A DNA stretch of 64,000 bases from Coprinopsis marcescibilis. Lineage: Eukaryota; Basidiomycota; Agaricomycetes; Agaricales; Psathyrellaceae. Positions 1 through 11,399 of the stretch are shown here, piece by piece. Position 1 is the stretch's first letter; the number at the start of each line of letters is the position of its first letter. The position numbers were made by a program, and so were the translations under genes. A model generated the notes under the pieces. The model was not told the origin of the DNA. It did no database searches and saw nothing but the letters and a program-made list of their open reading frames with translations. The stretch is from contig ML210185.1 of NCBI GenBank assembly GCA_004369085.1, forward strand, positions 124,001-188,000. Reading direction: 5' to 3'.

Positions 1-2
1 AG

Positions 3-389
3 CCTCTGCATCGGACATCGCAGTCACTCCCTTCACTTCCCTCAATATCAAGGTCACACCCAGACTCTCGTGCTCATGGGTACCACGACCAGCCTAACAA
101 GCGTTTTTGTCGGCACCGCTCCCCCACTCCCCCCTCAGATGATCCGGTAGAAACTCCCGCCTCCTACAACACTTATCAGCAGACTCGTAGTTCTGGGTCA
201 GAATCATCGGAGCGCGACTGCTGTGGAGGGTACTTCGATTGCGATGGGCTCTGTGAAGGAAGGTCCGAGTACAACGATGGTAAACCGACATCGTCCCTCC
301 ATTCAAATGAACGCACGACGGCGAATCGCCGGTTTTCTGACTTTACTTTGAGCCCGGCTCACAGCTCTGCACGGGGCCGAGATGAGTAG
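3..389 (+). CDS. 3' end of an unrecognised Ser/Thr-rich protein with a Cys cluster (5' truncated)
   Basis: One frame stays open from base 3 to a TAG at 387-389, giving about 128 residues with no internal start needed, so this looks like the last exon of a gene entering from the left edge. The product is rich in Ser, Thr, Pro and Arg and looks disordered. It carries a compact cysteine patch, CCGGYFDCDGLC, around 215-250. I do not recognise the family. Cys patches of this kind occur in metal- or redox-sensing fungal transcription factors, and the next gene is an arsenite pump, but the link is inference only. The opposite-strand reading of the same bases is a shorter shadow. Confidence 0.5.
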   Translation, partial: PLHRTSQSLPSLPSISRSHPDSRAHGYHDQPNKRFCRHRSPTPPSDDPVETPASYNTYQQTRSSGSESSERDCCGGYFDCDGLCEGRSEYNDGKPTSSLHSNERTTANRRFSDFTLSPAHSSARGRDE

Positions 390-520
390 TTTCTAGTTTT
401 TGCATTTCGCTGTGGTATCGTTCTAGTTATGGCCATTCAATGTCTAGCTAGTTGTATGTGTTGTATCATAGCTCCCAACGTTTTGCTACGGTTGGGATTG
501 TAGATTAGCAGGCCCCATTA

Positions 521-2011
521 TTAATTTTTAATAGCGGATTTCGCTTTCCCTCCCCAGTTCAGCTTGTACCGCAAGACAAGAGCAACCCAAGTCAAGGCAA
601 GAAGTACGGGGACCTCGATAAGCGGACCAATCGTGGCTGCCAACGCTTGCTCTGAATTGACGCCGTAAACGGCGATGGCAACAGCGATGGCGAGTTCCTG
701 TGAGAATTACTCGTCGTTAATTTTACTGCGCCGACGTGGGGAGAGATGGACTAACAAAGTTGTTGCTTGAAGCGGTAAACGCCTGCACCACGGCCATCTC
801 ATATGTAAACATCTCCCTCCTGGCTTCTTTCTTGGAGCGACCCAGATAGAACACCAGGAAGAAGGTGAAGGTCCACATTATGACGAAATAAAGAAACAGC
901 GGTACCATAACCCGGAAGACGGGTCCAACATTAGCCACGATGTTGTGCCCTTGGTATGCGAAGAGAACAAGGATCGTGTACAGGAGACCCAGGAGTGCCA
1001 ATGGGGAGAACAGGGGAAGGAATTTCTTTTGCAGAAATTCCTTGCTCCACAAGCCCCATACGAGGAATCGTGTGATGACTCCGGCTGCCAACGGGATCCC
1101 AAGATACTGTAGTCCGAGGCACAGATTAGAGAAAATGCTTCAGATAAGGATAAACTGTTGCGTACAATTAGCACCGAGAGTGCAACATTCCCATAATCGA
1201 TCCGAAGCCTACCCTCGTCTGCATTCCCTATTACGTTGATGAAGAGAAGAGAAAGGGGAGAGAAGAGGACCATTTGAAGGACTGCATTGATCACAACGAG
1301 AATTGCGGCGTATTCGGCGTCCCCTCTTGCGAGATCGTTCCATATCATGACCATGGCAATGCAGCGCGCAATACCGACCATGATGACGCCGGTTCTGTAC
1401 GTGGGGAGATCTGGGAGTGTTGCCCATGCTAGACCCAGCATCAGGAATGGTCCGATAGTCCAGTTCAGCACAACAGAGATGCCAATATGCGCCCACAGTT
1501 GTTTCGACCTGAAGAGCACTGGGAGTTTCTCGTACTGGACCTTGGTAAGGATGGGCCACATCATTACTATCAGGCCAACCGCAATGGCTGCAGTCGCGGT
1601 ATAAGTTGGTGGTAGATAGCGATATTAGTGGCATGCACATACGAACGGAGACATTCTGGAATTTGGCCGTGTCCAGTGCCACTTTAATCTGTGGAACGTA
1701 GTTCCCAAGAACTACACCGATGATCATGGTGACTATGATTAACGGTGTAAGCAACCGATCCAACAGGCTAAGTTCCTGGAACACCACTGAGAGTTTGGGG
1801 TTAATGGTGGAACTGAAACGCAGGTTACGGACATGCCTTTGAAGGTGTGTTGTGCTGGAGGTGCACTGCCGGCCGTGTCATGGCGGCCATTTGGCTTCGT
1901 GGTCTTCTCATATTCCTCCAAAGACGCAGTGATTTCATTCTCGGTACCGACTACTGCAGGGGGATTCATTGTTCGAGGTGGTTGTTGAATGAAGATGTAA
2001 CTGGCAAGCAC
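521..2011 (-). CDS. ACR3: Arsenite efflux transporter ACR3
   Basis: Plasma-membrane arsenite/antimonite extrusion pump of the bile/arsenite/riboflavin transporter superfamily, with about ten membrane segments. Five exons join in frame (2011-1829, 1775-1643, 1587-1166, 1106-756, 697-521) and give 421 residues, the usual length. Visible family marks are [11 protein letters not shown] in the first segment, [14 protein letters not shown], the conserved cysteine in [16 protein letters not shown], and the charged segment NNFELAIAVA across the last splice. The 3' splice of intron 1 at TTCCAG restores the frame. A second in-frame ATG at 1969 may be the real start, because the first 14 codons are not typical. 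The gene appears intact. It confers arsenite tolerance in known fungi. Confidence 0.95.
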
Positions 2012-2334
2012 AAGTCGAAGCTGGCCTTTTCACTAAACTTGAATTTGAATTCGAATTTGAATATCAAATTTGGCACGTGATGTATGCCCTATTCGGCCCC
2101 TTTTGCTTTGTGAGGCGATCAGAATCAGAGTCACTGTCCAAGTGTCAAAATGAAGTTGACGCTTCGCTCCCTTGGGTAAATTTGAGAATATCAAGTTTGG
2201 CGGATCTGAAGGTTAAATAACATCACTCCACTGAAGAAACTTCGTATAAAATACTGGAGCGTACAAATTTATGTCCTGTAGCGAACAGTACAGCGTGCCA
2301 GCCGACATGATATTCAATGAAATAATATCTTGCT
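2012..2334. promoter_or_regulatory. ACR3 5' flank / BUB2 3' flank
   Basis: This gap holds the ACR3 upstream region and the BUB2 3' end. Just upstream of the ACR3 start is an AT-rich run of GAATTT-like units around 2036-2070. It includes a perfect 10-bp palindrome AATTCGAATT (2048-2057), followed by an E-box CACGTG at 2074-2079. No gene is seen. Confidence 0.4.
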
Positions 2335-3590
2335 TCAGTTTTGGACTTCGTAAGGATGCCTAACGAGTTCATCATAAAGGTCCGCAGGTAGGTCACGGAC
2401 TAGAGTGACAGCGATTCCGATGACAGGAACAGCTTCAAGTGGCGGGAACGTGCGTAAGAGGCGCATAGGACTCATCGTACAGTCAATACAGCCGATATTG
2501 CATAAGAGGTAGGCTGGAACTCACCTTGGGGAGCTCATAACCTCATCTCTCATGAGTAGTAGCTGGGCGATAACACATAGCACATTCAAATGGACCCCGA
2601 ATGCCAGTAGGAAGTCCCACAGGTACAGCACCTGATCAAGAGGAGGGGTGCAGGCACACAGTGTGAGCACAGCTGAGTGCGAATGTCAGGGCAATATCAT
2701 GGCTTTTGTTACATAAAAAGCACTTACATGGGAAGGCATATAACTCTGCAGAAAGGTTCTTTGAGCGTAAATGCGCATATAATTCAGGATCAACGAATTT
2801 AAGGCATCGGTCGAGTAACTTCCTGGCAGTTAGTGCCATTTTGCAACGACAGATCAAGACAGACTTACGCGTAGACCTCGATGCACGCCTTCTAGTGTTG
2901 GTTGTACGTATAGCGGGCATGACTCTTCGATGAATTTAGAAAAACAAAAGAACGCTTCGACTTCGGATGGCATAGTGTACAGAAACGGTGCAGCCAGCAC
3001 GTTCATCCCCTGGACATAAGTGAATCCGAGTTGGTCCTCTGATCTATCTAAGGGTAGATGTGAGTTGGTCGTTTCACCGAGAGTGGGATTGTGTATTGCC
3101 ATGGTTCCTCCAGACAAATGCATCCAAAAGGCGAACGAGCATGTCTTCGCGTACACGCTCCTTGAAACCCTTGTCAGTGGCTAATGTCCTAAAGCTGAAT
3201 CAGCAACCATTCACGTCTCAAAAGTAGTCAACGCCAATATCCATACCGAAAAGTGTCATTCCTAATCTTCTCCCTAACTTCACATGGGCCACGAGCAATA
3301 TAGCGCAAGTATGTGTCACTTGGAAGTTCATTTACGCGCAACAAGATTTTCCAAATACGCGGACGAAGGGTTGGGTCCTATGCATTCAAATAACAAAGTC
3401 AAGAGAAGTCCTCTGCTAGGACTTCTAGACGCACAGAGTTCGCTGGGATCCCCTCAACGAGAATCATGCGTCGCAATCGTTTGGTGCCGTCGTCGACTTC
3501 TCCTGATCTCGACTTGGATCCGGCCTTCGGCTGGTTTAGCAGCTTGGTAAATGCATGAGCGGTAGCCGCCGTTGAGGTGTCTGAAGGCAT
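2335..3590 (-). CDS. BUB2: BUB2/Cdc16-type TBC GTPase-activating protein (mitotic exit / SIN checkpoint)
   Basis: GTPase-activating subunit that, with a BFA1/Byr4 partner, holds the Tem1/Spg1 GTPase off at the spindle pole and so restrains mitotic exit or septation. At least six short exons are needed. The TBC signatures are clear: LRPRIWKILL, the arginine finger motif IxxDxxR in REKIRNDTFR (the Arg is split by an intron at the FR/TL join), the glutamine finger in FTYVQGMNVLAAPFLY, then PSEVEAFFCFSKFIE and LDRCLKFVDPEL. The C-terminal part, ending at TGA 2335-2337, reads VTLVRDLPADLYDELVRHPY. Length is about 300 residues, normal for BUB2. The intron before EDQLGF is not precisely fixed. It is divergent from the adaptin gene, with about 200 bp between starts. 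Confidence 0.88.
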
Positions 3591-3790
3591 GCTGCTAGCA
3601 GCAGAGACCTGGACAGGCCTGGTCAGAGTTGAGTGCAGGAAGCCAAACTGTGTCGGAGGCAGTAACTTTCAACAGTAATTTGATTATGTATACAATCAAT
3701 GAGCGTGTAACCGGCGTGCAGCCTGAGTGTCCGCGGAATCTCCTACTACAAGTTCCCTTCCGTTCATCACAATTGACCGTCATATCTTTA

Positions 3791-6700
3791 ATGGACATCC
3801 CATTCAGCTCCTCGGGCGCTCTAAGTCGAGCACATTACTCAATAGTCCGAAAAGTGGAAACAGCAACGTCTCCTCAGCAAGCCGATCAATTCCTGGCGTT
3901 GGAATTCAAAGAAACGCAGGAACACCTATCCAAACGTTCTCTCACTATTGTCTGTCTTACTAGATGCCGTATAGATCATCGAGTTGACCAAATATGCGTA
4001 CAGAACAAGTGCAAGGAATGTCTTGTGATCCTGTTGTACTGCGCAAGCACGGCAACTCCTGGATTCTTTCCTCCAGATGCTTTCGAATTCGGCATTACCC
4101 ATGCTCTAAACCTTGCAGACGCAGGGAAGACAATCGAAGACAGACGCATTGGTAGCTATCAGACAGTGACTCCGCTTGACTTGACCTCACATGTTGCCGC
4201 AGGGTACCTCTTTTGCGCTGAATTAATGCCTATTGACCATGAGCTTCGGTTGATGATGGTCAACACCATCCGCAAGGTTAAGGCATGGTTTGAATTAAAC
4301 AAGGCCAATGACTGACAACATGTATAGGACTTGGAAAGCGGAGTGGTTGGGAGGGTTTGCCTGGCTTTGGAAAACATCATTACGCACGCCAACGAAGACA
4401 TCGTCCCAGCCGTCAGAGATATTGTGCTGGATCTACTTCTACACAAACAGTCAGTAGGTGCTCATAGCATCTTTGTTCTGAGCACATTAATGACCCTAGT
4501 CTCTCAGTGGGATTGTCAGACGACGCGCTATATTGGCCTTGAGATCGCTGTCCAGGTTTGAGCCACAATTGCTTGCCGAGAGCTCAGGTGTTCTTGTGAA
4601 GAGACTGCACGACCCTGACGAATCAGTCATGGGTGCAGCGCTGACCGCCAGCTCGAGTCTTCCCTCCGTAAGCTCATGGTTTCATCACTCAGGCTTCTGA
4701 TCTCATTCAAATGTTACAGTCAAACTCTGACTTCTCGAGAATTCGTCACACCGCGAATGGACTCCTGTCGTCTACTGGATCCTCTTACAACACAAATGCG
4801 TCTGATGCCTCGCTGTCAATCCTTCGATCCTTGCAGACTCTTGGGTGCGTTTACCCGACTGTTTATGGGTCTCCCACTGAACCCCCGCTGTTTAGAATGT
4901 CAGAAGAAAACATTCCGTTTGCGCTTGACCTTATCAAATCCGCTTCTCTGGCAAGACGACCTGGTTCGTGGATTGAATGGTACATGCTTCCCGGGATAGT
5001 GGCTCATTTTGACATTACAGCACTGGTACTCGGCGTCTTCCGTCTTTTATCGCAGCAAACACCTTCCACAATTATTACCAAAGAGAAGGAGCACAATATA
5101 TCGGCCGTTAGATGTATCCAAGATTACCTGACATCGCATAACCTCGATGACCAGTACTTCTATTTGGCTTGTCTTCTTTGCTTGGATCCAGACATTTGGG
5201 CGGGAACCTCACAAGAGCACCCTATTGTGCTTGAAGCCTGGGAAGTTGAGAAAATATTGCAGTTCTTGGACTCGCCGGATACTGCTATCCGCAAGATGGT
5301 CAGGATATCCTCGGACCTCCTTCTACTGATGCTAATATATCGATAGACCATAGCTCTCGTCGCCAAGATCGATTCAGCCATCATCACGACCTACCTCACA
5401 GGAGCCATAGAAACTCTCCGACCTGGCCTTGACCTTCCTAGGCTAAACCTCTTTGCCACGAGATTGCTTGATGTGGTCGAGATTATCACTGCCGATGACG
5501 GGGAAAAATACGCGGAAGGCGTCAAGGATCTCCTGCAGCGGATGTCTGCGGATGGTATCATGGATAGGCCTCGAGTACTCGATGCCGTGGTTGAGAAAGT
5601 GTTGATTTATATCAGGACGTGTAAGTTACTGTGACCCTTTTGCGCAGAGCTGTTGCTCATTTTCTTCCCATGCAGCTGGAAATACTTTCCGAGAGTCTTG
5701 CTCGACGGCATTCCTCACATACCTTGTTGACTCCGGCACACAAATCGGTCCCACGTTTATCATAATATGTTCAGCTTTAGCAGTCGAACAGATTGGTTCA
5801 ACCTCGATTGCTCCCGGGAAACTGCTGCAGGCATTCTGCGCAACATTGCCGAATTCCTCTCGTATGTAAACATCACATCTCACGAAAACTGAAACTGACC
5901 TTTGAGAAGCGTTGGTGCAAGACGCTTGCCTTGTCTCAATGTTGAGGCTCATAGCGGAAGTTGATCAAGAGGAGGCGAAATCGGTGCTGGAATCGGTTTC
6001 AGAACTGGAGAAGCGAGCTGGGCGACACATACGGAAGGTAACCCTAACATTATACCTTTTGATTTATTTACCTGGCTAAACCTTCTCAGCGATGCACTCA
6101 GGTGCTGGACATAGGTTCAGACGAAAGGAGTTTACGCAACGCCATTAGAAACGCTCGGTCTTCCAGTGTGAGTCTTTTTTTCATCGATCGAACCTATAGC
6201 TTACTTCGGCACAGTTACCTGATTTTCTGGAAGCGCTGGAACATCCAACTCGACTTGCAGCCACACGGGTGGTATCCGCAAGCGTTTCGGAAGCGTCGTT
6301 TCGTCAACAGCCTAAGCTTCGCTACACGGCTTATGAGGCGCCTCAACAAGGCTCAAAACTCCGCGATAAACGCTCATCGAGCATCTTGAGAGATTCAAAA
6401 GGTGGAAAATTAGACAGCCGTACAGGGCTTGCGCCGGAGAACCAGCGTTCGCGCGACTCTGTCGAGGCTCTCAATGCTTCCTTGACGGCAATTTCGCTTG
6501 GTATCGAGCTAAACGCTCTTGAGCCGCAGGATCGAACAAAGAAGCTTTTTGCAAATGTCAGTATATTGCGTTTGCCAAGTGAAGGCACCTATAGCTAATT
6601 GCTCTTCGTAGGTACCGTCGAGGCCAGATCTTATCTCCTTGGAGTCCCCTCTCTTGACGGAGAAAGAGGGATTATCGTCGTCTGAAGGATTTGAAAGTAC

Positions 6701-7059
6701 ATGGAACAGTCTGGAAGACATGAAGGGCTCACGGGGGTGGTGTAGCGCTTCTGTCACTGAAGCTCTGAGAAAATTGCAGCAGATGAGCGGCTTACAACTG
6801 AAATTACTTTCCGGTGACATCCCGCCATTCATGGGTAGGTGTATTTTTTAAATTTCGGGCCAATACGTAGGAAACTTACGATATGGGACATACAGGGGAA
6901 CTGAAGTTAATAATTGAAGGTGTCCAGGGGACCGAGGGAATGGTTCTGCTCCGGCTGAAGGAGTCTGAGGACGATTCATGCCTGTGGAGGCTACGAAGCG
7001 AGGCTGAAGACTTGCGGAAGGTCGTGAAACGTGTGCTGAGTGAGCTCGGGCAGGATTGA
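3791..7059 (+). CDS. Adaptin large subunit, AP-4 epsilon-like
   Basis: Large subunit of a clathrin-adaptor-type complex, acting in vesicle sorting at the trans-Golgi or endosomes. The N-terminal HEAT solenoid starts with AHYSIVRKVETATSPQQ and continues through KCKECLVILLYC, GYLFCAELM and LMMVNTIRKDLESG, then HGIVRRRAILALRSLSRFEP after splicing. These patterns follow the epsilon (AP-4) subunit more closely than alpha or gamma as I remember them. Introns include 3950-4003 (54 nt, phase 0) and one ending in TACAG near 6897. Around 6085-6110 the motif RRCTQVLDI resembles the end of the adaptin core. The C-terminal quarter (6270-7059) is Ser/Arg-rich hinge and an unrecognised tail with no obvious ear domain. 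Exon borders in the middle are approximate. Gamma-adaptin is the main alternative. Confidence 0.68.
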
Positions 7060-7595
7060 GGGTTAACGAGTTGTAATAGAGACGTTGGTAATAGAAGACT
7101 CCAGTGAGTTATTTCAGTGGCAAAGAGCATTCTGGCTTGTACAAGACCGGTACTATGACCCTACAAGCGGAGCATCATTAGCGTGGGAATTGCTATGGAG
7201 AGCGAATTGTTGGGAATTTTTGTTGTACTCCTGGCACAAACACAACTTGATCCACAGCCCTCAAAACCAGCGCTCACATTGTTCCTGTCCTCCAACTTAT
7301 GATTCTTCCCCTCATATTGTAAGTCTTATATCTATCTACTTTACATTCTTACTGACCTATGTCTTGCAGACTGACACACCAAATCAGCAACATTCTCTTC
7401 GCCCCGCTTGCCTGCTCTCTTCTCGACACAGACAGACCCCCTTAGGACCGGCTTTGAGCTACCAATTTCTGAAAACTACATCTCTCTACCCATGGGATAA
7501 TTTGGCTGTATACCCTCCCAAACCGGTTGTTCGCCCACGTCCTATACACCACCTCAAGACCATTAAATTCACGAAAACAACACCCTGGATCCACA
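7060..7595 (+). promoter_or_regulatory. Promoter and likely spliced 5' leader of the next gene
   Basis: No supported gene. A very good intron lies at 7319-7369: GTAAGT donor, a CTGAC branch-like site and a TTGCAG acceptor. Splicing it would create a 31-codon upstream reading frame starting at the ATG near 7300 and ending before the main start at 7596. A 199-codon frame also spans the area but lacks coding character. Confidence 0.45.
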
Positions 7596-9235
7596 ATGAT
7601 AAACGCACTCAAGAACCCCTCCTTCTTCCGCCCGATGAGCAGGCCCTCATCCCCCGCTCCTACTGCCACACCTATGCATGTTGACGCTGTCATGTCAGCA
7701 GACAAGCCCGCCAACCCCCTGAACAAGCTGTCACTGAACAACTTCCGTCGCCCAGCACCGGTTGCCTCTCCAGCGCCGCCTGCTGTGGTTCCCTCCCTGG
7801 TCCAGGACGGCACTTACCTGGAGATGCTCAGCTTGAAGTTCAGCGAGGCCGTTTCAAAGGCTTTGGCGCAGCCCGTAGGTCCTGTCACTCCAGGTGATTT
7901 GCTGGCAGGGAAACGGCCACTCCCTGCTGGAAGGGGTTCGGCGCTCGGAACTGCTATCTCAAGGTGTGTCATCATTAATGCTGCTCTATGCTGCTCGTCA
8001 CCAACGCTTTATCCCATAACAGTGAGCTCAACGCTGCACGGGAGAACCCGCACCTCTATCGGGCTATTCTTCGGTGCTTGCACCGACCACTATCTGTCCT
8101 TGTGACCAACCTATCCTCCATCCTCCTTCCATTGTTGGCATCCCCGGCTTTCCTGACACCGTCTGCTCCCACTCCGCAAAATCCGAATCCAAACCCAACA
8201 CAAGTACACGCTCTCGGCATAGCCAAGCTTGCAGAAGAATTGTTGGATGTTTTTGATAAACTCGAACTTGGGACCGACAGCGACCCGCGCGGAGATGGAT
8301 TGAAATCTCTCCGGGAGGGCTTAGCATCTTTGATCACGAAGATCACTACTCCATTGATAGCGGGCATACGCAACGAATTGGTGTCCTTGGTGGAGGCACT
8401 CGAATCAGCGCCCAAGACAACTACACCGGCAGCCAAATCTACGATTTCTCAACATCCTTCGATTGTCACTCTGCAAACGGTTATGCCTTTGTATGCACGT
8501 GCGCTGAATCGCTACACATCATCCGGAATATCCCAGGCAACACTCGCCAACGTTCTTATCTCTGTGCTCTGGAAGGGCATGGTGGCGTTGTCACACAGGC
8601 AAGACGCTATACCTCCCCCACCGTCACCTGTCACAACGGGCGGTCTCGCGCCACCCAAGAAACGCCGAGGATCGCCTCCATCGACGACACCGCCAACTAC
8701 TCCTCCCGCCTCTCGATTCACGTTAAAGCTACCCCCATCTCGGCCTCCTTCCCCACCGGGCGTATCTGGTGGAGCAACGGCTGCGTCTGATTGCCGAGCT
8801 CTATTCAACCTCGTTATCTTGCTTCCACGACCCTCGGTGGATAAGCCGAGTGCTAAAATCGCGAGAGAGGCGGTGGACGAAGCATTTGAAGGCTTACAAG
8901 CACTCGCTGCTTACCTGGAAGGCCTTCAGGCAAAGACCTCTGGGAAGGACGTGGCAACTATTGTCAGCGAACTGCAAGCCCTGACGAACGAGATTCCGAC
9001 ATTGATCGCGTTGCCCCCACTCCTTCGCATGTATGGTCCACGCGAAGGATTGACGGTAGCCAGCATCCTAGGTCTGCCCGAAGAAGAGTATAGACGGGGA
9101 ATCCTGACGGGTTTCGGCCGAGCTGAAGAGTGCGCTGACGCAGTCGGGCACCGCGTTCTGCGACACCTGCAAACCACACCAGGGACCAATGATGTTGTTC
9201 TCGAATGGCTGAACTTGGAACTCATTAACGAGTGA
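7596..9235 (+). CDS. Unrecognised basidiomycete protein, Pro/Ala-rich with helical blocks
   Basis: Two exons, 7596-7963 and 8023-9235, join in frame at ISSELNAAR through a GTGTGT...ACAG intron. The protein is about 526 residues. I do not recognise the family. Residues about 1-70 are Pro/Ser/Ala-rich. A predicted helical, Leu-rich block follows, with HLYRAILRCLHRPLSVLVTN and then KLAEELLDVFDKLEL. A disordered Pro-rich linker with a basic patch PPKKRRGSPP (near 8655) could be a nuclear localisation signal. The C-terminal helical block ends in VVLEWLNLELINE. There is no signal peptide or convincing membrane segment. An in-frame ATG 23 codons upstream (7527) is an alternative start. The composition and unbroken second exon argue for a real gene. 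Confidence 0.75.
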
Positions 9236-9584
9236 CTGCGTTGGGGGCCTTTGACTTTTATTTATTACCTCGTCGAGGCACAGCTAGGTTTTTTTTCTCT
9301 CTGGTCATGGAAGGCCTGCCTTTTATCTGTACTTGTTCTGCATTGACTAAATCATGTTATGACCCTAGAATGCGCGTGGAGATCCACCGCCTATCGTTAG
9401 TATTCTCATTCCAAGGGACTTATGTTTGAACATGTACCTCCACGCTCGGGATAGATGTGCAATGCAATGAGATTTAAACTAACAAAAGATGATAATACAA
9501 TAATTAGAAACAGCATAGCCTTCACCAAGTCAATGCCGCATCTGTTGTTCAGAGAACTTAGGTAATGTTAACAGCCTGCCGGTA
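9236..9584. other. Convergent 3' flanks, no gene
   Basis: This stretch lies between the stop of the plus-strand gene and the stop of the primase gene. It holds AT-rich 3' untranslated sequence only. A final small primase exon could fall in the last 60 bases (see that entry). Confidence 0.4.
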
Positions 9585-11123
9585 TTATGGCTCACCTGGA
9601 TCCTGTTTGGTTTCCCTCTTCACAGTCATTAACCCTGCAGCATGTTGATCAAGCATTTGCACGTATGGTCGCAAAGATGTCCGCTCCACTAAATCTTCAT
9701 CTGTGAGGTTCTCACGGTAAACGCCGCGACAACAGAGATGAAAAGTCACAGCAGATGCGTACCAGAAGGTTTTTCCTCGCCGTCAACGGGTATGAACTCA
9801 TCCAGCTCGGTGAGGAGTTGACTGACAGTAGGCACTTTCTCAGGATCAAACTCGTCGATTTTCGATGGGTCCACGGGAACGCAGACTCTGCCCGTCTTCG
9901 GGTGGATACAGAACGGCGCTTTTAGCAAATGGTTTCGGTGTTTTGACACCTCCGCGTCAATTCGAGGATATGTGTAGTGCAAAATTATATCTTCCATGGC
10001 CTGCTTAAGTTGAACCTGAGTAATGTCATGTCAGTTTAACCAAGGGGACGGGAAAGACAAGAAAAGCCGGCTTACTCGCTGTGGGCTATTTCTGTCCACC
10101 TGTTTCACTTGCTGCTTCAAATCCTCCCATTTGTCTTCTGACGACCTTTCAGGATCCTTTTCCCAAGCATTACGGAGATTGCTGACGACGGTGGCGTTGG
10201 GAATGAACTCCAGCAAAGTCTCGTACCCGCTTTCACTGGCGAAGCAGTCCTGGTCTTCGAGAATCAAGTCTGTAAAGGTAGAAACCAGTTGGACGAGAGC
10301 ATCCCTGGCCAGATCTCATCAGCTGAGCTCAGCACAACTTTAACCGCACAGACGTACTGTATGGGCGGAGGCAAAACTTTGGACGCTGTGCGGATGTTCA
10401 ACCGTTTGCTAGCCTCTTTACTCCCAATCGAAACGACGTTCATCCATCCAACGATAGCCTTCCGTTGCTGGTCAGTTAGCTCCATCGCTTCCTTGTCCGA
10501 TATCCACAAATGGATTCCACGTCTTCCAGAATAAACCCACAACAGCTTCTCGTAGCCAAAGTGGTCGCGAATGGAGTGATCCAGCACCTTTACTGCAGCT
10601 GAAATGAACGCCCAGCATCTCTTGCAGATGTTGGCCTCTGAGCAGCAGGTTCTAACAGGGTCGTAATCGGTCATATCGATATCAAAGACGAGTTCACGAA
10701 GCAACGGCGTCAGGCCTCCAGGTCGTATTGTCTTCTTGTCCCGCGGCTAGAGAAAGAGCCATACACCATTAGGACGTGAAAGAAGGAGGTCAGACGCGTC
10801 GCTCACCCGTGCAGAGTATACCGGGCCAATTTCGAAACGCGTAGGGTTGAGGTGGCAGATGTCCTTCTTCAAATCTTCCGCTGAATTGAAGGATTTGTAT
10901 CGCAGATACACGTCTCCTTGCAGTGTAAAGGCAAATTCGCGATGGGTGAAAAGTTTTGTTGGCATTTGATCATGGTTGAGCCAGTTGTAAATGGACTTGA
11001 ATGGGTACAATTTGCGGTAAAACATGAGCATTGCCTCTACATTGCTGAATTAACACGACGTTGGTCCATTGCTGCCAAGCTGCGAACAGTACCTGGGGCA
11101 GAAGAGTCAATTTGATTGGCCAT
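9585..11123 (-). CDS. PRI1: DNA primase catalytic (small) subunit
   Basis: Catalytic subunit of the Pol alpha-primase complex, which makes the RNA primer in nuclear DNA replication. The first exon MANQIDSSAP (ATG at 11123) joins through an intron ending AATGTAG to EAMLMFYRKLYPFKSIYNWL. Family motifs in order are the N-terminal HREFAFTLQGDVYLRYKSF, the metal-binding VFDIDMTDYD (both Asp carboxylates present), a zinc-site region CCSEANICKRCW, and the nucleotide-binding loop YSGRRGIHLWI. The C-terminal region has DIILHYTYPRIDAEVSKHRN and LLKAPFCIHPKTGRVCVPVD. The end is uncertain: TAA at 9585 is reached by reading through, while a GTGAGC donor just before it could add a few residues from nearer 9535. 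Length is near 430 residues, normal for the family. Confidence 0.93.
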
Positions 11124-11399
11124 TCTCGTTCAAGTCGGTGGAGATGGTTGTGGAAAGAGATGAAGACGCGACAGGCAAATGATCGCGACCTAAACACGGT
11201 GATGGAAGCAATTCAGCATCTGATCAATGGGAATTGCCATTGCGCCTTGACACAATCCAAGTGAAATATGGAATTTCTACTATGTTGCTGCGGTAGAATA
11301 CACGAGTCGGAAACAAACAGTGCTCGAAGGCAGAGTCCTAATCATAGACACCTTGCTAGATCGTCCTTGGGAACAAATAAAACCAGCTAGATGTACGTT

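Noticed and set aside
94..306. Minus-strand 70-codon frame at the left edge
   Set aside because: It is the shadow of the longer plus-strand open frame 3-389 and has no family features.
7085..7684. 199-codon plus-strand frame upstream of the unknown gene
   Set aside because: It runs through a strong GTAAGT-CTGAC-TTGCAG intron, overlaps the true start in another frame and has leader-like composition.
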